From contig NZ_FOJG01000002.1 of NCBI RefSeq assembly GCF_900110835.1, forward strand, positions 3,426,698 through 3,490,697: a stretch of 64,000 nucleotides of DNA, in the 5' to 3' direction. Under the pieces are notes generated by a model, which was not told where the DNA came from, ran no database searches, and saw nothing but the letters and a program-made list of their open reading frames with translations. The translations under genes and the position numbers were made by a program. This stretch comes from Chitinophaga arvensicola (GTDB taxonomy: Bacteria; Bacteroidota; Bacteroidia; Chitinophagales; Chitinophagaceae). Shown here one piece after another: positions 8,667 to 15,737 of this stretch. Position 1 is the first letter of the stretch, and each line of letters opens with the position of its first letter.

Positions 8667-9736
8667 GCAGATGCAGTTGTGGCTGTTTTCAGGTTAAAAG
8701 ATTTCAATACATGCAGCAGGCGCAGGTTTTCGGCCGGCGTACCAATAGTGATGCGTAAACAACCCATACACAGCTCCACTTTGGAACGGTCGCGTACCAC
8801 AATTCCCTGTTCGATCAGGTAGTTGTAAATACCTTTGGCATCGGTAGTTTTCACCAGGATAAAGCTGGCGTCGCTGGGATAGATGTGTAATACTTCCGGC
8901 AGCTGCAACAGCGCACCAGAAAGCAGATCGCGTTCTATCACGATTTCGCGGATCCATTCATTGACCTGGTTTACATTTTCCAATGCCTGTAAAGCCAGTT
9001 CGTTGGTGGCCTGCGAAATATTGTAAGGAGGCTTCACTTTATTAAAAGTGTTCACAATATCTTCGCTGGCAAACGCCATCCCGATGCGGAGTCCGGCTAA
9101 TCCCCATGCTTTGGACAAGGTTTGCAGCACTACGAGATTAGGATATTCTGTGAGTTCCTGTATAAAAGTTTTCTGACGGGAGAAGTTGATGTAAGCTTCG
9201 TCTATCACTACAATCCCATCGAAGTTATTCAACAGCAATTCAATATCTGACCTGTTGATCGAATTACCAGTCGGGTTATTCGGGGAACAGATAAAGATGA
9301 GCTTTGTGTTTTCGTCAATAGCCTGTTGCAATGCAGGGATATCCAGCTGAAAATCTTCTGTCAGCGTTACTTTTCGGATGATGGCATCATTGATATGCGC
9401 ACTTACTTCGTACATGCCATAGGTAGGCGGACAAAGAATCACATTGTCCACACCCGGATTTACAAACGAGCGGTAAAGCACGTCTATGGCTTCATCGCTA
9501 CCGTGACCGATAAAGATGTTTTGCGGAGGCACGCCTTTGATATCTGCAATTTTGTATTTTAGTTGCCATTGCATCGGATCCGGATAGCGGTTGTAATTCA
9601 CCGGCAGCGGAGAGCCGAAGTTATTTTCATTGGCGTCGAGAAAAATAGACGCTTCGCCTTTAAATTCGTCTCTGGCAGTAGAGTACGGAACCAGTCGTTT
9701 TATGTTTTCCCTTACCAGGGTATCGAGATTAAACAT
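8663..9736 (-). CDS. hisC: Histidinol-phosphate aminotransferase
   Basis: HisC is a PLP aminotransferase that converts imidazole acetol phosphate to histidinol phosphate with glutamate as amino donor. The 357-residue protein has the class I/II fold features: the substrate-binding SPNNPTGN segment, Asp179 in VVIDEAY and the PLP lysine Lys209 in LQTLSKAWGLAGLRIG. It follows hisD by 10 bp and overlaps hisB by 4 bp in the minus-strand his operon. Length and motifs are typical of Bacteroidota HisC. Confidence 0.95.
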   Translation of the reverse strand: MFNLDTLVRENIKRLVPYSTARDEFKGEASIFLDANENNFGSPLPVNYNRYPDPMQWQLKYKIADIKGVPPQNIFIGHGSDEAIDVLYRSFVNPGVDNVILCPPTYGMYEVSAHINDAIIRKVTLTEDFQLDIPALQQAIDENTKLIFICSPNNPTGNSINRSDIELLLNNFDGIVVIDEAYINFSRQKTFIQELTEYPNLVVLQTLSKAWGLAGLRIGMAFASEDIVNTFNKVKPPYNISQATNELALQALENVNQVNEWIREIVIERDLLSGALLQLPEVLHIYPSDASFILVKTTDAKGIYNYLIEQGIVVRDRSKVELCMGCLRITIGTPAENLRLLHVLKSFNLKTATTASA

Positions 9737-9746
9737 ATCGTAGTAA

Positions 9747-11039
9747 TTATTCTGTTATTAGAGAGCCGGTATAATCCAGCTGTGTTAATCTTACGGTAAC
9801 GGCATTTTTATGTGCATCGAGGCCTTCAGCCGCTGCCATGGCTTCTATGGTAGCGCCAATATTCCGGAGCCCTTCGGGCGATATCTGCTGAAAAGTAATC
9901 TTTTTTACAAAGCTATCCAGCGACACGCCGCTATAAGCCCTGGCATAGCCGTTTGTGGGCAGGGTGTGGTTAGTTCCGGAGGCATAATCGCCTGCGCTTT
10001 CTGGTGTATAATTACCCATGAACACAGAGCCGGCATCGGTTACTTTTTCTGCGAGTGCTGCTGCGTCTTCGCAAGCCAGGATCAGGTGTTCCGGGGCGTA
10101 GGCGTTCAACATATCGATGGCGGTATCCATATCTTTCACCAGGATCATTTTACTGTTTTCCAGTGCAGCCGTAGCAATGCCTTTGCGGGGCAACGCTGCC
10201 AGTTGCTGATCCAGCGCCCTGGTAACATTAGTGAGCACCTCTTCGCTGGTAGTAACCAGTACCACCTGGCTATCCGGACCATGCTCTGCCTGCGACAGCA
10301 GATCAGCTGCCACAAAAGCAGGCACGCAGCTATCATCCGCCAGCACAGCCACTTCAGAAGGACCAGCAGGCATATCGATCGCTACACCGCTTTTATTCAC
10401 CAGTTGTTTGGCGCAGGTTACATACTGGTTACCCGGACCAAAGATTTTATATACCTGTGGTACGCTTTCCGTACCGTAAGCCATAGCTCCGATGGCCTGT
10501 ACGCCGCCGATGGTAAATACTTTTTCAATGCCGATCAGCTGGGCCGTATACAGAATTGCCGGATGCAGGGAAGGCGTGCAGAGTACAATTTCTTTACAAC
10601 CTGCTATCATAGCGGGTATACCCAGCATCAGGATCGTAGAGAACAGCGGTGCAGAACCACCGGGAATATATAAACCTACCTTTTGTATGGCAACTGACTT
10701 ACGCCAGCATTGTACACCGGGCATGGTTTCTATTACTTTTGACTGCTCCTGTTGTGCGCGGTGAAAAGTGGTGATATTTTTTGCAGCCTGCTGAATAGCC
10801 GCTTTCAGTGAGGGGTCCAGCGCCGCTGCTGCTTCCTCAAAAGCGGTCGCCGGCACCTGTAAATCGGTCAGTGTCACTTTATCAAACTCGGCGGCAAACT
10901 TTCTGATAGCGTTGTCACCGTTGCTGCGTACCTCCTGCAGGATATCATTCACTTTCTTTTCGAGCGTGGAAGTATCCATCACAGGGCGTTGCAACAGTGT
11001 ACTCCAGGAATTTTTATCGGGAAATCTGGTTGTTTGCAT
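9747..11039 (-). CDS. hisD: Histidinol dehydrogenase
   Basis: HisD oxidises histidinol to histidine in two NAD-dependent steps. The 430-residue protein carries the expected zinc ligands Gln250 and His253 (SQAEHGPDS), Asp351 (SAGDYASGTNH) and His410, and the catalytic pair Glu317/His318 in YAPEHLIL, judged by alignment from memory to E. coli HisD. The NAD-binding segment VGLYIPGG is also present. It is 15 bp after hisG. Nothing is missing. Confidence 0.96.
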   Translation of the reverse strand: MQTTRFPDKNSWSTLLQRPVMDTSTLEKKVNDILQEVRSNGDNAIRKFAAEFDKVTLTDLQVPATAFEEAAAALDPSLKAAIQQAAKNITTFHRAQQEQSKVIETMPGVQCWRKSVAIQKVGLYIPGGSAPLFSTILMLGIPAMIAGCKEIVLCTPSLHPAILYTAQLIGIEKVFTIGGVQAIGAMAYGTESVPQVYKIFGPGNQYVTCAKQLVNKSGVAIDMPAGPSEVAVLADDSCVPAFVAADLLSQAEHGPDSQVVLVTTSEEVLTNVTRALDQQLAALPRKGIATAALENSKMILVKDMDTAIDMLNAYAPEHLILACEDAAALAEKVTDAGSVFMGNYTPESAGDYASGTNHTLPTNGYARAYSGVSLDSFVKKITFQQISPEGLRNIGATIEAMAAAEGLDAHKNAVTVRLTQLDYTGSLITE

Positions 11040-11054
11040 CTTTTACTCAGTTTA

Positions 11055-11909
11055 TCAGATCACCATTTTTTCAATGGGCACTACCAGGATTCCTTCGGCG
11101 CCGGCTGCTTTCAGGCTTTCGATGATATCCCAGAAATCGTTTTCATTCAGCACAGCATGTACAGAGCTCCAGCCTGATTCTGCCAATGGCAGTACGGTGG
11201 GGCTTTTCATACCTGGCAGCAAACCAATGATCTCATTCAGTTTATCGTTGGGTGCATTGAGCAGAATGTATTTATTATTCTTTGCTTTTCTTACTGCCTG
11301 AATACGGAATAAGAGTTTATCGAGCAGCAGCTGTTGTTCCGGTTGCAGGTTATGACAGGCAGCCAGTACCGCTTCTGATTTCAATACTGTTTCCACTTCT
11401 TTGAGTCCGTTCATAAACAGGGTGGAACCGCTGCTCACCAGGTCGCAGATAGCATCGGCCAAACCAATACCAGGCGCTATTTCCACAGAGCCGCTAATTT
11501 CGTGGATCTCTGCTTTGATACCATGTTGTTGCAGGAATTCTTCTACAATTACCGGATAGCTGGTAGCAATTCTTTTGTTTTGCAGATCTTTTACAGAAGT
11601 ATAATCGACAGATTTTTCCACGGCCATGGATAAACGGCATTTACCAAAACCGAGTTTCTGTACGATGTTGACCTGCTTTTGTTTTTCCAGCACTACATTT
11701 TCACCCACAATACCTATATCTGCTACACCATCTTCAATGTACTGTGGAATATCATCATCACGCAGGAAAAACACTTCCAGCGGGAAGTTAGCGGCTTCTG
11801 TTTTCAGCTTGTTAACACCATTGTTGATGTCGATGCCGCACTCCTTCAATAATTTGATGGAATCGTCGTGCAGGCGGCCAGATTTCTGGATTGCGATTTT
11901 CAGTTTCAT
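11055..11909 (-). CDS. hisG: ATP phosphoribosyltransferase, long form
   Basis: HisG joins ATP and PRPP, the first committed step of histidine synthesis. At 284 residues it is the long form: a catalytic periplasmic-binding-like region with the PRPP loop around DAICDLVSSGSTL (152-164), then a C-terminal ACT-like domain from about 210 that binds histidine for feedback inhibition. A HisZ partner is therefore not needed. It is the first structural gene of the operon; its ATG lies only 12 bp beyond the end of the attenuator A/U tract, so termination and initiation signals almost touch. Confidence 0.96.
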   Translation of the reverse strand: MKLKIAIQKSGRLHDDSIKLLKECGIDINNGVNKLKTEAANFPLEVFFLRDDDIPQYIEDGVADIGIVGENVVLEKQKQVNIVQKLGFGKCRLSMAVEKSVDYTSVKDLQNKRIATSYPVIVEEFLQQHGIKAEIHEISGSVEIAPGIGLADAICDLVSSGSTLFMNGLKEVETVLKSEAVLAACHNLQPEQQLLLDKLLFRIQAVRKAKNNKYILLNAPNDKLNEIIGLLPGMKSPTVLPLAESGWSSVHAVLNENDFWDIIESLKAAGAEGILVVPIEKMVI

Positions 11910-11921
11910 CCCGGATAAAAT

Positions 11922-11953
11922 AAAAAAAGGGGCTTACCTCTCCGGTAAGCCCC
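11922..11953 (-). terminator. his attenuator terminator
   Basis: A perfect 10-bp stem (11944-11953 with 11929-11938) with a 5-nt loop is followed on the minus strand by seven U residues. It lies between the His-rich leader peptide and hisG, so it would stop transcription before the first structural gene unless an alternative fold forms. Confidence 0.9.
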
Positions 11954-12012
11954 TGTTGATGATGTAATATGGTGATATACACAAATCATCCCCTGCCTAC
12001 CCTTGTGGTAAG
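11944..12012 (-). promoter_or_regulatory. his leader alternative pairings (1:2 pause and 2:3 antiterminator)
   Basis: Segment 1 (12007-12012, in the last codons of hisL) pairs with segment 2 (11996-12001) over 6 bp with one G-U. Segment 2 (11995-12001) pairs with the 5' arm of the terminator (11944-11950) over 7 bp with one G-U, which excludes the terminator. The set reproduces the 1:2, 2:3, 3:4 logic of classical attenuators. Pairings were found by eye; energies were not computed. Confidence 0.75.
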
Positions 12013-12050
12013 ATATGATGGTGATGATGTGTATGTGTGTTTGTAATCAT
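11997..12050 (-). CDS. hisL: his operon leader peptide (17 residues, six His)
   Basis: The minus strand from ATG to TAG encodes MITNTHTHHHHHILPQG. Six histidines within seven codons directly upstream of a terminator and hisG match the control peptide of his attenuators. The ORF stop overlaps segment 2 of the leader fold, as expected if ribosome position controls folding. A promoter lies only about 12 bp upstream of the ATG, so the mRNA 5' end is very short. The peptide is a sensor of charged tRNA-His rather than a working protein. Confidence 0.92.
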   Translation of the reverse strand: MITNTHTHHHHHILPQG

Positions 12051-12061
12051 AATTTCAGGTG

Positions 12062-12091
12062 CAAAAATAGGAAGTAAAATGAAATAACAAA
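12062..12091 (-). promoter_or_regulatory. his operon promoter
   Basis: On the minus strand TTTG (12088-12091) is followed after 18 bp by TATTTTTG (12062-12069), both matching the Bacteroidota housekeeping consensus TTTG / TAnnTTTG. The expected start of transcription is only a few bases before the hisL ATG at 12050, which suggests a nearly leaderless leader mRNA. Confidence 0.75.
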
Positions 12092-12121
12092 GGTTTTTTT
12101 TGGAATTAACCAGAAATTTAA

Positions 12122-12137
12122 ATATAAGCGCTTATAT
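12122..12137. promoter_or_regulatory. 16-bp perfect palindrome upstream of the his promoter
   Basis: ATATAAGCGCTTATAT is a perfect palindrome 31 bp upstream of the his -33 element. Its position would suit a regulator-binding site, but the flanks are AT-rich and no family is recognised. Confidence 0.35.
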
Positions 12138-12196
12138 ATACCGGACATGGCAAAAGACGTTGTCATTCATATTCAGTCGGGGGTACTATAAAATAT

Positions 12197-12232
12197 TAAT
12201 TGCCGCAACATACAACGATGCTGCGGCAATTA
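12197..12232 (-). terminator. Terminator after the PEGA-like gene
   Basis: An 11-bp perfect stem (12197-12207 with 12222-12232) and a 14-nt loop lies 29 bp beyond the stop of the minus-strand gene at 12262-12942. The tail on the minus strand is AU-rich but not a pure U-run. It also separates that gene from the his promoter. Confidence 0.65.
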
Positions 12233-12261
12233 CTATTCACGTTCCTGAAAAATTTCAACTG

Positions 12262-12942
12262 TTACTTTCCTAACCGGCTTTGCAATTCAGGTACTACATT
12301 TTCAAAAGTACGCAGGAGGCGGTCCCAGTTACGGAAAGATTCATCTGAACTGGCAGACACGCCCGGAGGTGCTATTTCACTGACCAGTTTGGCCTTATAG
12401 GTGAGCGGATCTGTGTTACCTGTTTTAATAATCAATCTTGTACGGATAGTGGCCGCTTTAAAAGATTTCACGACCCAGGCAGTACACATGTAGCCGGTGG
12501 CTTTATCTGTTACTGCAATCACATCAAAGTATCCTGTGATAATACGGTTGATCAGTTTCCAGGATTCTTCTTCATCATGATTGGTACGTACATCAATATC
12601 CTGGTTGGCCAGGTTGGTAACCATGGAGTTTTCATAGGCATCATCTTTTTCCAGCTTGATGTAATCAGTGGACGGCAATGTGTGTTTTCCATCGTTGATG
12701 TAATTTCTTTCCTGGGTAATGAAGCCCACTTTCTCCACGCGGACATTCACCTGCGCATAAGCGGCTATTTTAATTTCTGTAGAAGTATTATTCACCAGCT
12801 TTCCATCCACAAAGATCCGCGCGTCATTTTCGGTGTTGATCACAATTTTCTTGGATTTAACTTTTGCGGCGGCTACTTCAGGCGTTAAAAAGAAAAAAGC
12901 AGCTATGCAGCAAAACAACCATGCTTTGATTTGGATACCCAT
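12262..12942 (-). CDS. Secreted protein with PEGA-like N-terminal domain, function unknown
   Basis: A 226-residue protein with a clear signal peptide (hydrophobic 8-20, likely cleavage near EVAAAKV). Residues about 30-95 resemble a PEGA domain: alternating strands with IFVDGKLV and VEKVGFITQERN, a fold linked to surface or carbohydrate-associated proteins. The C-terminal 130 residues are not recognised. The gene stands alone on the minus strand with its own terminator, upstream of the his promoter but not part of the his operon. A role in the envelope is likely from the export signal; the exact role is unknown. Confidence 0.6.
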   Translation of the reverse strand: MGIQIKAWLFCCIAAFFFLTPEVAAAKVKSKKIVINTENDARIFVDGKLVNNTSTEIKIAAYAQVNVRVEKVGFITQERNYINDGKHTLPSTDYIKLEKDDAYENSMVTNLANQDIDVRTNHDEEESWKLINRIITGYFDVIAVTDKATGYMCTAWVVKSFKAATIRTRLIIKTGNTDPLTYKAKLVSEIAPPGVSASSDESFRNWDRLLRTFENVVPELQSRLGK

Positions 12943-13303
12943 AAGAAATAAGGATTATTTGAGGTTTACGATATTATTCTGACCGTCATTTAACGGCGCA
13001 CGAAATTAAAGACGGACTCCGCCCATTTTGTAAAAACAAAAAACATAAGAATCTGCATAACAAATGATTAACAACCAGGTCGGTATTTCCCATTAAAAAC
13101 AGGGCAACTTATGGGCAATCTTTTCAAAAAAAATTCTACTGCGCCTGTTTTAGCAACCGGTCTCCCTACTTCATTGATCCCCTGTTACTTAGTACCGTCG
13201 CGGTTCTCACGGCTTTGCAAACGACCTGTTAATTCATTTTATTAACTAATAATTTTAGCTTTATTTTGCTAATATTATTAGTATTCACAAAAACGATAGT
13301 TAT
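12943..13303. promoter_or_regulatory. Divergent intergenic region with repeated palindromes before the umuD-like gene
   Basis: This 361-bp gap separates the divergent PEGA-like and umuD-like genes. Near the umuD-like gene are two related imperfect or perfect dyads: CTAATAATTTTAG (13246-13258) and CTAATATTATTAG (13269-13281, perfect arms around a central base), 23 bp centre to centre, about two helical turns. The second directly follows a TTTTG that could be a -33 element, an ideal place for a repressor. The rest is AT-rich and shows nothing else I can name. Confidence 0.45.
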
Positions 13304-13723
13304 ATGCAAGCATTGAAACTGAATGAGTTGGGTATAACCCTGCCATTCTTTAATACCAGCATCCCCGCAGGGTTTCCTACTCCTGCCCTGGATTATGAGG
13401 AAGAAGAAATAGATCTTTCCCGTATCCTGCAGCCCAATCCCGCCTCCTCCTTCATTATCAGGGTAAAAGGCGATAGTATGACCGAAGCCAATATTCCCGA
13501 TGGCTGCATGGCCGTAGTAGACCGCTCTATCCGCCCTTCTACCGGGGATATTATTGTAGCGTCGCTCGATGGGGAATACACCGTAAAAAGGCTTGTAAAA
13601 GCCGGACGTAGCTGGGTATTACATCCGGAGAACCCTTTTTACAAACCCATCGTCATTACAGAAGAAGCCGAATTCCAGGTATGGGGCGTCGTAACCGCCG
13701 TTATTGTAGATATGCGTAAATAG
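13304..13723 (+). CDS. umuD: UmuD-like S24 family self-cleaving peptidase
   Basis: A 139-residue S24 serine peptidase of the UmuD/LexA type. The catalytic Ser58 lies in VKGDSMTEANIPDG and Lys95 in EYTVKRLV, the classical Ser-Lys dyad. The short N-terminal arm contains Ala22-Gly23 (PAGFP), which matches the self-cleavage site. There is no HTH, so it is UmuD-like and not a LexA repressor. In most genomes a umuC polymerase gene follows at once; here the next genes are a small unknown ORF, an SRAP protein and an AraC regulator. It may serve a distant UmuC, or have another partner. Regulation through the dyads at 13246-13281 is possible. Confidence 0.85.
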   Translation: MQALKLNELGITLPFFNTSIPAGFPTPALDYEEEEIDLSRILQPNPASSFIIRVKGDSMTEANIPDGCMAVVDRSIRPSTGDIIVASLDGEYTVKRLVKAGRSWVLHPENPFYKPIVITEEAEFQVWGVVTAVIVDMRK

Positions 13724-13738
13724 TGAAATTGAACCAGT

Positions 13739-14053
13739 ATGGAACCTCCTTTGGCATTATTGTCCGCAGCACTGTTACACGCGCTGCTTGAAAATGGCTT
13801 TACATTATTTGTCCGGCAGAGTTATCCTGCGGGAAGCGCATCAGCAGATACCACCATAAAAGAAATATTCCTGATCACACCTTACAAAGACATCGGGGAG
13901 GCAAACCAGCATTATCAGCATATCCGTTTTGACCGCAGAAAATATATTTACCAGGCACATCACCCGGAAGAAATAGACAAGCTACTGATGGCCGCCTCAC
14001 AGCCAACAGGCTACCAGGTATATGTGGCGCCGCCTGTGGAGATAAAGAAATAA
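13739..14053 (+). CDS. Conserved-looking hypothetical protein of 104 residues
   Basis: I do not recognise this gene. It starts 15 bp after the umuD-like stop and ends 38 bp before the SRAP gene, so it is probably in the same transcript. The 104-residue protein has a helical N-terminus (ALLSAALLHALLENGFTLF), a mid part with alternating charged and hydrophobic residues, and a Pro-rich C-terminus. There is no signal peptide and no Cys pair. Its setting suggests a small cytosolic protein tied to the DNA-damage module, but no function can be read from the sequence. Confidence 0.6.
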   Translation: MEPPLALLSAALLHALLENGFTLFVRQSYPAGSASADTTIKEIFLITPYKDIGEANQHYQHIRFDRRKYIYQAHHPEEIDKLLMAASQPTGYQVYVAPPVEIKK

Positions 14054-14091
14054 AAGTACCTTTATCGGATATAACCTCCGGATCAATTACT

Positions 14092-14844
14092 ATGTGTTAC
14101 GATATTGCCTTTACTGTCAGCATAGAGAGCATTTACAAATATTTGCCCGGGCTCAAAGCCCCCGGCAGCCTGGATATTCACTTCGACCCTACCTGGCACA
14201 GGATCGGGATGTCTTACCCGCAATGGCCGGTTGTCACTAATCACAACGGCCTGAAACTGGAAAAATATACCTGGGGTCCTGTACCAAAAATGCTGGACAC
14301 CCTGGAGAAAGTAAAACGGCAAAGACAACTTTTCCTGAATGCCCGCAGTGAAAAAGTACTGGAAAACGGTACCATGTGGAATGCCATCCGGCACCAGCGC
14401 TGCCTGATCCCTGCTACCGGTTTTTTTGAATACCGGCAGATCCCGGGATGGAAAAACAAAGTGGCCTACTATATCAAACCCAAAGAACAGGAACTGTTTT
14501 TTATTGCCGGATTATGGGCTATGTCCAACTCCTGGGATGTAGATAAACCCGACCGTATCCCGGCGTTCACGCTGCTAACCCGTGCTGCTAATCCATTGAT
14601 GGCCCAGATCCACAACGGTGGCGACAATGCCGGCAGGATGCCCATGATGCTGACAACAGCACTGGCTAAACAATGGCTGCAACCGCAATTAACGGATACG
14701 AACATACGTGGAATAATACAGTATGAATTGCCGGCGACTCAACTGGAATGCTGGCCCGTTAACTCCGTCCGGAAAGTAAAACCAGACGATGCCGCAGTCA
14801 TAGCCCCGGTAGCTTATGAAGGTTTGCCTGCCCTGCAGGTATAA
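14092..14844 (+). CDS. SOS response-associated peptidase (SRAP/HMCES family)
   Basis: This 250-residue protein belongs to the SRAP family, whose members (YedK, HMCES) form a thiazolidine crosslink with abasic sites in single-stranded DNA. The key residues are present: Cys2 exposed after Met removal, Asn83 in LNARSEKV, Glu113 in ATGFFEY and His174 in IHNGG followed by RMPMML. The length is typical. It lies in a row with the umuD-like gene, which fits the known association of SRAP genes with error-prone polymerase loci, although no polymerase is here. Confidence 0.9.
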   Translation: MCYDIAFTVSIESIYKYLPGLKAPGSLDIHFDPTWHRIGMSYPQWPVVTNHNGLKLEKYTWGPVPKMLDTLEKVKRQRQLFLNARSEKVLENGTMWNAIRHQRCLIPATGFFEYRQIPGWKNKVAYYIKPKEQELFFIAGLWAMSNSWDVDKPDRIPAFTLLTRAANPLMAQIHNGGDNAGRMPMMLTTALAKQWLQPQLTDTNIRGIIQYELPATQLECWPVNSVRKVKPDDAAVIAPVAYEGLPALQV

Positions 14845-14856
14845 AAATTTTTACCG

Positions 14857-15684
14857 ATGAACACATCCATTGTCCCACTTTTCCGGCAGCAGCCGGTTAC
14901 CAGCGGCGGTATCCATATCCGCAGGATCGGGGTAGGTGATATCCCACCTCATGAAGACGCTTACCTGCTGTTCCTGTTTACCAGCGGCCATTGTCGCCTG
15001 GAAGTAGCCGGGCATTCCCTGCACATCAGCAGCCCTTCCTTCGCTTTTATTCACCCCGGACAGGAGTATGTACTAAAAGAGTCCAACGATCTCCGGGGAT
15101 GGCTTATTTCGGCCGAATCCTTCCTGCTGCCCGCAGCAGGGATCACGCTATTCAAAAGTTTGCCGGTATCACAACAATGCCTGCCATTGGAAGCCGACAG
15201 CCTTTATATGCCGGAACAGCTTACCCGTCTGCTGTTTCAGCAGCTACAGCATCCCACCTTTTTTCATAACGACATCCTGCACAGCCTCTTCGATGCCCTG
15301 CTTAATACTGCAGTGGCAGGCTATCCTGCGGACCAGTTCTATACTGGTACGTTCGTAACAGCCGCCGGCATCACGGGGCGCTTTAAAGCCGCACTGGCAG
15401 ATAAGGGCCGCGCCAAACCCACTCCCGAAAGCATTGCGTGGGAACTCGAAATCAGTGCCGGATACCTGAACGAGTGCGTAACAGCTGTTACCGGGCATAG
15501 CGTATCCTGGTGGCTGGCAGACACCGTACTCAACGAAGCCAAAAGGATGCTATACTATACCGCACTTCATCTCAAGGAAATAGCCTATGAACTGGGCTTT
15601 GAAGATGACGCTTCCTTTTCCCGATTCTTTAAAAAACATACCGGTATACTCCCGCTTACATTCCGGGATAAATTCAGGGCGTAA
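14857..15684 (+). CDS. AraC family transcriptional regulator
   Basis: A 275-residue regulator with a cupin-like N-terminal sensing half (residues about 20-110, with HPGQEY) and a C-terminal double HTH (about 175-275) ending in the typical KEIAYELGFEDDASFSRFFKKHTG signature region, given here in part. It begins 12 bp after the SRAP stop, so it may be co-transcribed with the DNA-damage genes, but its target is unknown. It converges on the phosphodiesterase gene at 15738 and could instead act on that locus. Confidence 0.85.
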   Translation: MNTSIVPLFRQQPVTSGGIHIRRIGVGDIPPHEDAYLLFLFTSGHCRLEVAGHSLHISSPSFAFIHPGQEYVLKESNDLRGWLISAESFLLPAAGITLFKSLPVSQQCLPLEADSLYMPEQLTRLLFQQLQHPTFFHNDILHSLFDALLNTAVAGYPADQFYTGTFVTAAGITGRFKAALADKGRAKPTPESIAWELEISAGYLNECVTAVTGHSVSWWLADTVLNEAKRMLYYTALHLKEIAYELGFEDDASFSRFFKKHTGILPLTFRDKFRA

Positions 15685-15687
15685 CAC

Positions 15688-15718
15688 AAAAAAAGGGCGC
15701 CTCTCCACAAGGGCGCCC
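15688..15718 (-). terminator. Terminator between convergent AraC and phosphodiesterase genes
   Basis: A 7-bp GC-rich stem (15695-15701 with 15712-15718) is followed on the minus strand by seven U residues (15688-15694). It sits 20 bp after the minus-strand phosphodiesterase stop and is oriented to end that operon. Confidence 0.8.
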
Positions 15719-15737
15719 CTTACTTTCATGTTCTAAA

